From positions 1 through 47,061 of the forward strand of contig JAAZXH010000005.1 of NCBI GenBank assembly GCA_014240275.1: 47,061 nucleotides of DNA, in the 5' to 3' direction. Positions 1 to 7,528 of this stretch are shown one piece after another (the stretch's first letter is position 1; each line of letters begins with the position of its first letter). The position numbers were made by a program, and so were the translations under genes. This stretch comes from Candidatus Peregrinibacteria bacterium. Lineage in GTDB: Bacteria > Patescibacteriota > Gracilibacteria > UBA1369 > GCA-2718715. The notes under the pieces are model-generated. The model had not been told where the DNA came from and ran no database searches. It saw nothing but the letters and a program-made list of their open reading frames with translations.

Positions 1-1
1 A

Positions 2-181
2 AAAAAAGCAGCAGCTCCTAAAAAGGCAGCAGCTCCTAAAAAGGCAGCAGCTCCTAAAAAGGCAGCAGCTCCTAAAAAGGCAGCAGCTCCTAAAAAGGCA
101 GCAGCTCCTAAAAAGGCAGTAGCTCCTACAAAGGCAGCAGCTCCTAAAAAGGCAGCAGCTCCTACAAAGGCAGTAGCTCCT
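2..181 (+). repeat. Ten tandem 18-bp units encoding KKAAAP
   Basis: Ten consecutive 18-bp units of the form aaaaaggcagcagctcct run without spacers. Units 7, 8 and 10 carry point changes (gca to gta, aaa to aca). The period is a multiple of three and stays in the coding frame, so this is a protein-level repeat that can expand or contract by slippage. Confidence 0.9.
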
Positions 182-199
182 AAAAAAGACGCTAAATAA
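2..199 (+). CDS. C-terminal tail of a gene upstream of rplO, probably ribosomal protein uS5 (5' end outside window)
   Basis: The frame is open from the window edge and stops at TAA 197-199, 18 bases before rplO. All that is visible is a tail of about ten KKAAAP-type hexapeptides (some KKAVAP or TKAAAP) ending in KDAK, so it is strongly basic and Ala/Pro-rich, like histone-H1-type tails. In spc operons the gene before rplO is rpmD (L30), or rpsE (S5) where L30 is missing. CPR bacteria are known to lack L30, so S5 with a C-terminal extension is the likeliest identity. That is inference from position, because no S5 core lies in the window. Confidence 0.6.
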   Translation, partial: KKAAAPKKAAAPKKAAAPKKAAAPKKAAAPKKAAAPKKAVAPTKAAAPKKAAAPTKAVAPKKDAK

Positions 200-217
200 A
201 CAATAAACTAGAAGAAT

Positions 218-658
218 ATGTCTAAATTATTTACACTCAAATCAGAAAACAATAAAAAATCCAAACGTATTGGTAGAGGTAACGGTTCTGGAGCTGGTAC
301 ATATGCCGGAAAAGGTATGAATGGCCAAAACTGTAGAACTGGAGGCGGAGTACGCCGTGGTTTTGAAGGTGGACAAACTCCATTTTTCAAAAGATTGCCA
401 AAACTGAAAGGTTTTAACGCAGTGAACCCTACAATTTACCAAGTTGTAAACGTTGGTTCCTTAGAAGAGTTATTTGAAAACAATACCACTATTGATTACG
501 TAGCATTAGCTGAAAAAAACCTTATCAAAGGACAAAAACCAGTTAAACTCCTAAATCGTGGAGAAGTAAACAAAAAATTCACAATCACAATTGATGCAGC
601 CTCTAAATCAGCTATTTCTGCAATTGAAAAAGCCGGAGGCAGTGTTACAATTATCTAA
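218..658 (+). CDS. rplO: Large-subunit ribosomal protein uL15
   Basis: The protein is 146 residues, the normal length. The Gly/Arg-rich N-terminal part (about residues 19-50, with RIGRGNGSGAG and GGGVRRGFEGGQ) is the L15 signature that threads into 23S rRNA, and a globular C-terminal half follows. L15 is a late-assembly 50S protein. The gene sits 18 bases after the preceding stop and 20 bases before secY, as in spc operons. The ATG has only a weak purine stretch (agaag) upstream and no real Shine-Dalgarno. Confidence 0.96.
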   Translation: MSKLFTLKSENNKKSKRIGRGNGSGAGTYAGKGMNGQNCRTGGGVRRGFEGGQTPFFKRLPKLKGFNAVNPTIYQVVNVGSLEELFENNTTIDYVALAEKNLIKGQKPVKLLNRGEVNKKFTITIDAASKSAISAIEKAGGSVTII

Positions 659-678
659 GCAACTAACGAAATTTCAAA

Positions 679-1968
679 ATGGAAACTCTGAAAAAGATTT
701 TACGAACTAAAAGTTTGTTAAATAAAATTTTATTTACCCTAGGAATCCTACTAGTCTACAGACTATTAGCTCAAATATCTATTCCTATAGATAACCTAGC
801 GGCCCTTAAAAGCATTTTTGAGCAAAACCCACTGCTAAATCTATTTAGTACTTTAACAGGTGGTAGTGCGGAAAACTTTAGTATAGTATTAATGGGTCTA
901 TCCCCTTACATCAATGCTTCTATTATAGTACAACTTCTGACTGTAATTATTCCAAAATTCGAAGAATTATCTAAAGAAGGTGATCAAGGAAGGCAAAAAC
1001 TCAATACGATTACAAGATGGCTAACTTTTCCTTTAGCTTTCCTGCAATCGTATGGAATGATCCTACTACTAAACTCTCAAACTCAAGTACCAATTATTAA
1101 CAACATCCAAGACCCTACTGTTATCCTACCAATTATGCTAACAGTTACAGCAGGATCGGTCCTACTAGTTTGGCTTGGTGAATTAATCACAGAGTACGGT
1201 ATCGGAAACGGTGTCTCACTTTTGATTTTTGCTTCTATTATCGCAGCTGTACCAGCTTCTATAGCTCAAAGCTTACTAATAGCTACTCAAGACTCTAGCC
1301 AAATTGCTAAAGTAACAGGAGTAGTACTATTGACTATTGCAATGATTGGAGCCACCGTGATTATCACAGATGCATACCGTAAAATAAAAATCAACTATGC
1401 TTCAAAATCAGCTAAAGGTTCACAATCGGAACTGCCTATCAAAGTCAATCAAGCCGGAATGATACCGATTATCTTTGCTGTATCAGTCGTAACCTTTCCA
1501 AGTATTATTGCTCAACTGGTAAGCAATTCAGCTAACCAAACTTTGCAAGCATACGCAAGTTTTATTAACTACCACTTTCAATTCTCCAGTCCTTTATACC
1601 TAATCACACTGTTCTTACTGATCCTTGGATTTACTTACTTTTACGTTTCTATTACCTTTGATACTAGCAAAGTAGCAGACAACCTTCAAAAAAGAGGTGC
1701 TTTCATCCCAGGTGTGCGACCAGGTAAAGATACAGCTGATCACCTATATAAAGTTTCAAACCGACTAAACTTATTCGGTGGACTATTTATCGCAGGTATT
1801 GCTGTGCTTCCAATGCTTCTTCAAGCCCTTAGTGGAAAATCTGGAGCATCGGTACCAATTCTAATTTCAGGTGCAGGAATACTAATTATAGTAGGTGTAG
1901 TATTGGAACTTAAAAAACAAGTTAATGCTCAACTAATCAATCTTGATTACACTAAACTTATCAAATAA
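679..1968 (+). CDS. secY: Preprotein translocase subunit SecY
   Basis: The 429-residue, strongly hydrophobic protein has the ten-helix SecY pattern. The first segment (about 17-34) precedes the plug region, the stretch near residue 165 carries GELITEYGIGNGVSLLIF, and the cytoplasmic loop near 345 contains RGAFIPGVRPG. It forms the channel through which signal-peptide proteins of this cell leave the cytoplasm. Here these include the S-layer-type protein, the collagenase-like protein and the lipoprotein. It lies between rplO and adk (2-base gap to adk), the usual order. Confidence 0.97.
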   Translation: METLKKILRTKSLLNKILFTLGILLVYRLLAQISIPIDNLAALKSIFEQNPLLNLFSTLTGGSAENFSIVLMGLSPYINASIIVQLLTVIIPKFEELSKEGDQGRQKLNTITRWLTFPLAFLQSYGMILLLNSQTQVPIINNIQDPTVILPIMLTVTAGSVLLVWLGELITEYGIGNGVSLLIFASIIAAVPASIAQSLLIATQDSSQIAKVTGVVLLTIAMIGATVIITDAYRKIKINYASKSAKGSQSELPIKVNQAGMIPIIFAVSVVTFPSIIAQLVSNSANQTLQAYASFINYHFQFSSPLYLITLFLLILGFTYFYVSITFDTSKVADNLQKRGAFIPGVRPGKDTADHLYKVSNRLNLFGGLFIAGIAVLPMLLQALSGKSGASVPILISGAGILIIVGVVLELKKQVNAQLINLDYTKLIK

Positions 1969-1970
1969 TT

Positions 1971-2540
1971 ATGTTAAAGAATATAATACTTCTTGGAATT
2001 CAAGGTTCAGGAAAAGGAACTCAAGCCCGTAAATTAGCTACAGAATATGGTTACCAAATCTTCGAAACTGGTGGAGAACTTAGAAGTATAGCAAAAACAA
2101 AAACTCCCCTTGGGAAGAAAATTGCAACAATTATCAACTCCGGAAACTTAGTAGATTCTGAAACTATTATGGAGTTAGTTGAAAATTTTGTACATGAACA
2201 AGAAGGGCGACCAATCTTATTCGATGGAATCCCTAGAAATAAAGATCAATACGACGCCTTTATTCAACTCGAAGCTAAATTGAAACTTCAAACTCATATT
2301 ATAAATTTTGATCTTTCAGACCAAAAAGCTAAAGAAAGAATAACCTCTAGAGCGAAAACTGAAAATCGAGCAGACGATACTCAAGAAGCAATTGAAAAAA
2401 GAATCTCTATTTTTCACTCTCAAACCAAACCACTACTAAATGAATTTGCTAAATCACATGAGGTCGTTCATATAAATGCCGACCAAAGTATCGACGACAT
2501 TTATAAAGAGCTAAAGTCTAAAATCAATCTAAATGTCTAA
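1971..2540 (+). CDS. adk: Adenylate kinase, short-LID type
   Basis: The P-loop GIQGSGKGT lies at residues 9-17. The AMP-site region GGELRS is near 35 and the FDGIPRN motif near 84. At 189 residues it is shorter than the common 210-220-residue bacterial enzyme: the LID between SRAKTENRADD and the final helices has no Cys4 zinc insert, so this is a short form. It equilibrates ATP+AMP with 2 ADP. It starts 2 bases after secY and overlaps map by 8 bases, indicating one transcript with coupled translation. Confidence 0.95.
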   Translation: MLKNIILLGIQGSGKGTQARKLATEYGYQIFETGGELRSIAKTKTPLGKKIATIINSGNLVDSETIMELVENFVHEQEGRPILFDGIPRNKDQYDAFIQLEAKLKLQTHIINFDLSDQKAKERITSRAKTENRADDTQEAIEKRISIFHSQTKPLLNEFAKSHEVVHINADQSIDDIYKELKSKINLNV

Positions 2541-3297
2541 GCTTATCAAATCACCACAAGAAATATCAAAACTCAAAAAGTCTGCCAAAATTTTGGCAGA
2601 CGTCCTTTATAAAGTGCAGAAATTTGCCAAACCAGGTATGACCCTCAAAGAGTTAGACCAATTTACAGAAGAATTAATTATATCGCACAATTGCAAACCT
2701 GCCTTTAAAGGGCATGAAGGCTTTCCAGCAACCATATGTACAGCCATCGATGATGAAGTAGTCCACGGGATTCCAAAGAATCAAAAACTAGAAGAAGGAC
2801 AGATCCTTACAGTCGACTGTGGAGTCAATTACCAAGGATATTTATCAGACTCAGCTGTTACCTTTGGAATTGGTAAAATCAGTACTGAAAAAAAACACTT
2901 TATAGACACCGTACAACAAATCCTATACAAGGCAATCGAATTCATAAAGCCTGGTGTTAAAACTGGAGACTTAGGACATTACATCCAAAGTCTAGTAGAA
3001 AAAGAAGGATTCCATGTCTTTAAAGAACTCATCGGACATGGTATAGGAACTTCTCTTTGGGAGCCTCCACACATTCCAAATTTTGGGAGACCAAACACCG
3101 GAACCATGCTTAAAGCAGGTATGGTAATATGCGTAGAACCTATCGTTGGTCAACATACTGATCAATTTTTTACCGAATCAGACGGTTGGACAATAAAATC
3201 TGTCGATGGGAGCCTAGGTTGCCAACAAGAACACATGTTACTCATCACAGACCACGGCTGTGAAGTTCTCACCCAAAGATCAGACGAAAAAATCTAA
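2533..3297 (+). CDS. map: Methionine aminopeptidase type I
   Basis: The 254-residue pita-bread enzyme has all five metal ligands: D95 (VDCGV), D106 (YLSDSAVTF), H169 (IGHGIG), E202 (VEPIVG) and E233 (QQEHMLL). The substrate-side His is H79 (VVHGIP). It removes the initiator Met from nascent chains after deformylation. The ATG overlaps the last 8 bases of adk. The secY-adk-map-infA order is the classic spc/alpha junction. Confidence 0.97.
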   Translation: MSKLIKSPQEISKLKKSAKILADVLYKVQKFAKPGMTLKELDQFTEELIISHNCKPAFKGHEGFPATICTAIDDEVVHGIPKNQKLEEGQILTVDCGVNYQGYLSDSAVTFGIGKISTEKKHFIDTVQQILYKAIEFIKPGVKTGDLGHYIQSLVEKEGFHVFKELIGHGIGTSLWEPPHIPNFGRPNTGTMLKAGMVICVEPIVGQHTDQFFTESDGWTIKSVDGSLGCQQEHMLLITDHGCEVLTQRSDEKI

Positions 3298-3300
3298 AAA

Positions 3301-3322
3301 TCACTTGCTTTTTAGCAAATGA
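3301..3322 (+). terminator. Possible attenuating hairpin between map and infA
   Basis: Arms tcacttgct (3301-3309) and agcaaatga (3314-3322) pair over 9 bp with one mismatch around a TTTT loop. What follows is T-poor (ttagttaat), so a full terminator is unlikely. It may reduce read-through or protect an RNA end. Confidence 0.3.
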
Positions 3323-3351
3323 TTAGTTAATATCTTTGAGCAAAATATAAA
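3323..3351 (+). promoter_or_regulatory. Possible internal promoter for infA
   Basis: TTAGTT (3323-3328) and TATAAA (3346-3351) are separated by 17 bases and lie just upstream of the infA ATG at 3367. The -35 is poor; the -10 is good. The site is in a 69-base gap, the largest within the ribosomal cluster. Confidence 0.3.
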
Positions 3352-3366
3352 TTCACCTTGACTTAA

Positions 3367-3603
3367 ATGGCAAAAGAAGAAAAAGTATCAATCGAAGGCA
3401 GAGTTATCGAAGCTCTACCAGGAGCACAATTTAAGGTTGTGCCAGAAGGATTCACTGAAGAACAAGCCATTAAAGCCAAATTATCTGGAAAAATGCGAAT
3501 GAATCACATCCGTATCCTCCCAGGTGATTACGTTACTGTAGAAATTTCTACATATGACACTACTCAAGGTATAATCAGCTACCGGCACTCAAAAAAACCT
3601 TAA
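3367..3603 (+). CDS. infA: Translation initiation factor IF-1
   Basis: The protein is 78 residues, a single OB-fold. The start [22 protein letters not shown], the [16 protein letters not shown] strand-loop and the YRHSKKP ending fit the IF-1 family, with a few extra residues (TEEQAIKA) in the central loop. It binds the 30S A-site during initiation. It is followed 10 bases later by rpmJ. Confidence 0.95.
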   Translation: MAKEEKVSIEGRVIEALPGAQFKVVPEGFTEEQAIKAKLSGKMRMNHIRILPGDYVTVEISTYDTTQGIISYRHSKKP

Positions 3604-3613
3604 ACTCAAATTT

Positions 3614-3727
3614 ATGAAAGTAAGATCATCAGTTAAAAAGATTTGCCCAAAATGCCAAGTGATCAGAAGGCATAAAAAGGTTCGTGTGATATGCGAAAAC
3701 CCAAAATGCAAACAAAGACAAGGATAA
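3614..3727 (+). CDS. rpmJ: Large-subunit ribosomal protein bL36, four-cysteine zinc ribbon
   Basis: This 37-residue gene begins [14 protein letters not shown] and ends CKQRQG with TAA at 3725-3727. Cys11, Cys14, Cys27 and Cys32 provide four zinc ligands. In most bacterial L36 the last ligand is His (PKHKQRQG), and here it is Cys. It lies 10 bases after infA and 12 before rpsM, the normal place. Confidence 0.94.
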   Translation: MKVRSSVKKICPKCQVIRRHKKVRVICENPKCKQRQG

Positions 3728-3739
3728 TAACAATTTACT

Positions 3740-4105
3740 ATGGCTAGAATAGCAGGTATCAATTTACCAAAAAACAAACGTATTGAAATCGGATTAACTT
3801 ACATTAAAGGTGTAGGCATATCAACAGCAAGAAAAGTAACAAGCAAGTTGGGTTTCGACACCAACATGAAGGTTTCTGAACTCAATGAAGGTCAAATCAA
3901 TCAACTTCGTGAAGAAATTGCAAACCATAAAGTAGAAGGTGATCTAAGACGCGAACAACAAGAAAACATCAGCCGTCTAAAACGTATTCAATGCTACCGA
4001 GGGTACAGACATGCTAAGGGTCTTCCAGTAAGGGGTCAACAAACACGCACAAATGCACGCACAAGAAAAGGTAGAAAAAGACAAATAGCAAACAAGAAAA
4101 AATAA
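3740..4105 (+). CDS. rpsM: Small-subunit ribosomal protein uS13
   Basis: The 121-residue protein begins [22 protein letters not shown] with the H2TH core. The C-terminal tail is very basic ([18 protein letters not shown]), and this part reaches the tRNA sites of the 30S head. It starts the rpsM-rpsK-rpsD-rpoA-rplQ block. No Shine-Dalgarno precedes the ATG. Confidence 0.97.
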   Translation: MARIAGINLPKNKRIEIGLTYIKGVGISTARKVTSKLGFDTNMKVSELNEGQINQLREEIANHKVEGDLRREQQENISRLKRIQCYRGYRHAKGLPVRGQQTRTNARTRKGRKRQIANKKK

Positions 4106-4117
4106 TTAAATTAAATT

Positions 4118-4507
4118 ATGTCCAAGTATTCGAATAAATCATCGAAAAAAGTCAAGAAAAATGTACCTCTAGGTAATGTATATATTCAATCGACTTTTAA
4201 CAATGCAGTAGTAACAATCACTGATCCACAAGGTCAAGTAATTTCTTGGAGTAGTGCTGGATCTAATGGTTTCAAAGGATCAAGAAAATCAACACCTTAT
4301 GCTGCACAAGTATCTGCAGAAAATGCAGCTGAAAAAGCTAAAATTCACGGTTTAGAAAAAGTAAACGTGTATGTGAAAGGAGTAGGACCAGGACGCGAAC
4401 AAGCTGTAAGAGGTTTGCAAGCTGCTGGTGTCCACGTTCTTTCTCTTACTGACATTACCCCAGTAGCCCACAACGGAACACGAGCCAAAAAAGTTCGTAA
4501 GCCGTAA
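4118..4507 (+). CDS. rpsK: Small-subunit ribosomal protein uS11
   Basis: The protein is 129 residues. Diagnostic segments are [44 protein letters not shown] and the end [18 protein letters not shown]. It belongs to the 30S platform and binds 16S rRNA near the E site. The ATG follows an A/T-only leader 12 bases after rpsM. Confidence 0.97.
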   Translation: MSKYSNKSSKKVKKNVPLGNVYIQSTFNNAVVTITDPQGQVISWSSAGSNGFKGSRKSTPYAAQVSAENAAEKAKIHGLEKVNVYVKGVGPGREQAVRGLQAAGVHVLSLTDITPVAHNGTRAKKVRKP

Positions 4508-4532
4508 TCATTTATATTAATTTTTTATTTCT

Positions 4533-5144
4533 ATGGTTAAGACAAAAGTAGTTAAAAAGTCTCGACGTTACGGAGCCGTTTTATTTTCAAACGGGCAAAG
4601 TAAACTCAAGGCTTACAAAAAAAGAAAATATCCACCAGGGATGCATGGTCGTTCTAGTTTCCGCTCACTCTCTGAGTACGGAAAACAATTAGTCGAAAAA
4701 CAAAAGTGTAAAGTTTTGTATAATATCTCAGAAAAACAAATCCGCAAATACTACGCTCAAGGTGAAAAGGCTTCTGGAATTACTGGTGAAGAAATGTTGA
4801 AAAACATCGAAAGAAGACTAGATAATGTAGTCTACAGAGCAGGTTTTGGAATCAGCCGCGCACAAACTCGTCAAATGGTAACACACGGAAACTTCAAATT
4901 AAACGGTAGACGTGTTGATATCCCATCGATTCAAGTCAAAGTTGGGGATGTAATCGAATTAAGAGAAAAATGCCAACAAAGCCCACTATACGCTGAAATT
5001 AAAACAGCTAAAAAAAATCAATCAGCTAAATGGTTAGAAGTTAACAACGGTAAAATCAGCCTAACAATTGTTGAATTACCAGATTCTGATGATGTAGAAA
5101 AAATCATCGATCACCAACTTATAGTAGAATTCTACTCTAAATAA
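4533..5144 (+). CDS. rpsD: Small-subunit ribosomal protein uS4
   Basis: The 203-residue protein contains the S4 domain (about residues 93-150: RRLDNVVYRAGFGISRAQTR, VTHGNFKLNGRRVD). The N-terminal region is basic, with YPPGMHG. S4 is a primary 16S binder and in many bacteria represses its own operon; no pseudoknot target could be recognised here by eye. The leader (tttttatttct) is T-rich and has no Shine-Dalgarno. Confidence 0.96.
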   Translation: MVKTKVVKKSRRYGAVLFSNGQSKLKAYKKRKYPPGMHGRSSFRSLSEYGKQLVEKQKCKVLYNISEKQIRKYYAQGEKASGITGEEMLKNIERRLDNVVYRAGFGISRAQTRQMVTHGNFKLNGRRVDIPSIQVKVGDVIELREKCQQSPLYAEIKTAKKNQSAKWLEVNNGKISLTIVELPDSDDVEKIIDHQLIVEFYSK

Positions 5145-5163
5145 AATTAACTATATTTATTAT

Positions 5164-6156
5164 ATGCACCCAAATCAAGAACTTTACGGCCTTCCAAAAT
5201 TACTAGTTGACGACAATACTGGAACAGGTCAAAATACAAATGCAAGTTCGCAAATTACTTTAAGTCCTCTACCTCCAGGTTATGCTATTACACTTGGTAA
5301 TGCACTCAGAAGAACTCTTTTATCAACTCTTCCAGGTTATGCGGTAGTAGGGGTTAAAATCAAGGGCATGAATTACGAGTACTCTACTATCGAAGGTGCA
5401 CATGACAGCGTACTTGAAATGCTTTTAAACCTAAAACAACTACGTATTCAATCTAGTGCATCAGATAGCCTAGAACTAAAACTTAAAGTTAATAAAGCTG
5501 GGGACGTTCTTGCTAAGCTAATTGAATGCCCATCTAATGTTGAAATCATCAACCAAGACTTATACATCACTCATCTAGAAAAAGGTTCAGAATTAGAAAT
5601 GACTATCCTATGTGAAAAAAATGTCGGTTACCAAACTGCCAAAGAAAAACAAGAATCATCAGATCTGACAGACTGGATCTGGATCGACGCATTCTTCTCT
5701 CCAGTACGTAAAGTTAAATTCTCATCTGACAACACTCGTGTAGGTCAAATGACAAATCTAGACAAATTAATGCTAGATGTAGAAACTGACGGATCTATCA
5801 CTCCCCTAGATGCAGTTCGTTTTGCATCTAACATGCTTCAATCTTACTTCAAACTCTTCAACGAAGACAAAATACTAATTGAACCAGACTTTATGTCAGA
5901 CATTGATTCAGTAGAAGCTAAAGAAAAAGCAGAAATCGAAGCTAAACCAGTTAAAGAAACATACACTCCAATCGAAGTACTTGGACTATCACCTAGAACC
6001 CTCAATGCATGTATCAATGGTGACATTGGTTCAGTAGAACAACTAGTAAAATGTTCAGAAGCTAAACTATCAAATCTTAGAGGTTTTGGTAAAAAAGCTC
6101 TAACAGAAGTAAGAGAAGCCCTAGGTACTCGAGGATTAGACCTTGCAGAAGACTAA
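5164..6156 (+). CDS. rpoA: DNA-directed RNA polymerase alpha subunit
   Basis: The 330-residue protein has the N-terminal dimerisation domain (GYAITLGNALRRTLLSTLPGYAV near residue 40, EGAHDSVLEMLLNLK near 75). An acidic linker follows near 240-255, then the C-terminal helix-hairpin domain (LSPRTLNACINGDIGSVEQL, FGKKALTEVREAL). It assembles RNA polymerase and contacts UP elements and activators. Position and length are standard. Confidence 0.97.
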   Translation: MHPNQELYGLPKLLVDDNTGTGQNTNASSQITLSPLPPGYAITLGNALRRTLLSTLPGYAVVGVKIKGMNYEYSTIEGAHDSVLEMLLNLKQLRIQSSASDSLELKLKVNKAGDVLAKLIECPSNVEIINQDLYITHLEKGSELEMTILCEKNVGYQTAKEKQESSDLTDWIWIDAFFSPVRKVKFSSDNTRVGQMTNLDKLMLDVETDGSITPLDAVRFASNMLQSYFKLFNEDKILIEPDFMSDIDSVEAKEKAEIEAKPVKETYTPIEVLGLSPRTLNACINGDIGSVEQLVKCSEAKLSNLRGFGKKALTEVREALGTRGLDLAED

Positions 6157-6193
6157 AAAATATGCTAATTATTGATAAGATTAAAATAAAATC

Positions 6194-6547
6194 ATGAGAC
6201 ACAGAGTTAAAAAAACAGGATTACGAAAGAGCAAAGGCCACGTTAAAGCTGACCTTCGCAATCTAGTAACAAACCTATTCAAACACGGAAAGATGCAAAC
6301 CACTAAAAAAAGAGCAAAACTTGTTAGTGCGATAGCAGAAAAAGTTATTTCGAATATCAAACATAAGTCTGACCGCGAAGCGATTAGATTTCTCCAACAA
6401 TATATCACTGAAGAAGCGGTATCGAAAAAACTTCTAGAAATGGTAAAGAACCAATACCAAGAAAAAACTTCAGGATACACCTCCATCTATAATCTAGGTA
6501 TCAGAGTTGGCGATGGAGCTGCTAAAGCTATCATTCAATTAAATTAA
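6194..6547 (+). CDS. rplQ: Large-subunit ribosomal protein bL17
   Basis: The 117-residue protein begins MRHRVKKTGLRKSKGH, with RNLVTNLFKHGKMQTTKKRAK in the first half and the GYTSIYNLGIRVGDGAAKAII ending, all bL17 hallmarks. It sits near the peptide exit tunnel. It lies 37 bases after rpoA and 4 bases before rplM. Confidence 0.96.
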   Translation: MRHRVKKTGLRKSKGHVKADLRNLVTNLFKHGKMQTTKKRAKLVSAIAEKVISNIKHKSDREAIRFLQQYITEEAVSKKLLEMVKNQYQEKTSGYTSIYNLGIRVGDGAAKAIIQLN

Positions 6548-6551
6548 TTCC

Positions 6552-6986
6552 ATGAAAACGACATTCGTAAATACACACAAGTTAGAACGCAAATGGTACA
6601 TATTTGACGCTAAAGATCAAGTTTTAGGTCGATTTTCTACCATGATAGCCAACAAACTCCGTGGTAAAGATAAACCATGCTTCTCACCAAATCACGACAA
6701 TGGTGACTACGTTATTATAATCAATGCTGATAAAGTTAAAGTTACAGGAAGTAAAGAAAGCCAAAAAACTTACTACAGTCACTCAAAGTACGCAGGTGGT
6801 TTAAAATCTATTACCTTGGATAAATTAAGAGACAAAAATCCAGAAAAAATTATTTTCGAATCTGTCAAAGGTATGATCCCAAGAAACAGACTTAGAAAAG
6901 ATATTCTACTTAAACTTAAAATCTACAGTGGAGAAAATCATCCCCACGAAGCTCAACAAGCCATTAACCTAAATGACCATGAATAA
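6552..6986 (+). CDS. rplM: Large-subunit ribosomal protein uL13
   Basis: The 144-residue protein begins KLERKWYIFDAKDQVLGRFST and contains the MIPRNRLRKDILLKLKIYSGENHPHEAQ ending, both typical. It is an early 50S assembly protein. Its last 14 bases overlap rpsI, so the rplM-rpsI pair is translationally coupled. Here the pair is joined to the rplQ end of the alpha operon, as in several Gram-positive lineages. Confidence 0.97.
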   Translation: MKTTFVNTHKLERKWYIFDAKDQVLGRFSTMIANKLRGKDKPCFSPNHDNGDYVIIINADKVKVTGSKESQKTYYSHSKYAGGLKSITLDKLRDKNPEKIIFESVKGMIPRNRLRKDILLKLKIYSGENHPHEAQQAINLNDHE

Positions 6987-7398
6987 AACTCAACTTACTC
7001 CATTCACAGGTACTTATTTCTACGGTTGTGGTAAACGTAAATGTGCCATTGCCAAAGTTAGACTATACGAAAAAGGTAAAGGTGAAATTAAAGTCAACGG
7101 CGTAGATATCAAAGAATGGCTAGACTACAACGTACAACTTCAAAAAATCCTTACACCTCTCAAAGAACTCGGTCTTGAAAAAGCATTCAATATTTCGATC
7201 GTAGTAACTGGAGGAGGACAAAGTGCTCAATCTGAAGCAATCCGCCTAGGTATTGCCAAAGCGCTCATCGAAAAAGATGCCACTCTACGTGCAACCCTCA
7301 AACCGCTTGGTCTACTCTCAAGAGATCCAAGAGTAAAAGAAAGAAAAAAGTTTGGTTTGGTTGGAGCTCGACGAGCAAAACAATTCTCAAAACGTTAA
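6973..7398 (+). CDS. rpsI: Small-subunit ribosomal protein uS9
   Basis: The 141-residue protein has YGCGKRKCAIAKVRL near residue 16, GGGQSAQSEAIRLGIAKAL near 83, and the conserved end KFGLVGARRAKQFSKR. The SKR tail touches P-site tRNA. Two in-frame ATGs are possible (6973 and 6979, MTMNK), both inside rplM. A strong terminator follows 20 bases after the stop, so this is the end of the operon. Confidence 0.97.
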   Translation: MTMNKTQLTPFTGTYFYGCGKRKCAIAKVRLYEKGKGEIKVNGVDIKEWLDYNVQLQKILTPLKELGLEKAFNISIVVTGGGQSAQSEAIRLGIAKALIEKDATLRATLKPLGLLSRDPRVKERKKFGLVGARRAKQFSKR

Positions 7399-7418
7399 AT
7401 ACAATTATTCAAATTATC

Positions 7419-7444
7419 AAAAAGCGCCAAAAGCGCTTTTTTTT
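7419..7444 (+). terminator. Rho-independent terminator of the ribosomal operon
   Basis: Arms aaaaagcgc (7419-7427) and gcgcttttt (7433-7441) surround a 5-base loop (caaaa) and run into eight T residues. It closes the operon ending with rpsI. Confidence 0.92.
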
Positions 7445-7458
7445 AAAACCATATTTCA

Positions 7459-7496
7459 ATATTTCTAAGAATCAGTAAACTGATTTTTAGAAATAT
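7459..7496. repeat. Near-perfect 17-bp inverted repeat upstream of the ATP-grasp gene
   Basis: The left arm atatttctaagaatcag (7459-7475) and right arm ctgatttttagaaatat (7480-7496) pair at 17 positions, one of them G-U in RNA, with a TAAA loop. No T-run follows on the + strand, and a terminator already exists at 7419-7444. It could be an operator for a dimeric regulator, an RNA 5' stabiliser or a reverse-strand structure. Confidence 0.7.
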
Positions 7497-7528
7497 AACT
7501 TTAATATTTTCACAGAATATTCTAAGAT

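Noticed and set aside
2-181. Possible CRISPR or intergenic tandem repeat
   Set aside because: The 18-bp units have no spacers and keep a coding frame that ends with a stop just before rplO.
7445-7528. Second terminator after rpsI
   Set aside because: The 17-bp hairpin is not followed by a T-run, so it is listed as an inverted repeat instead.
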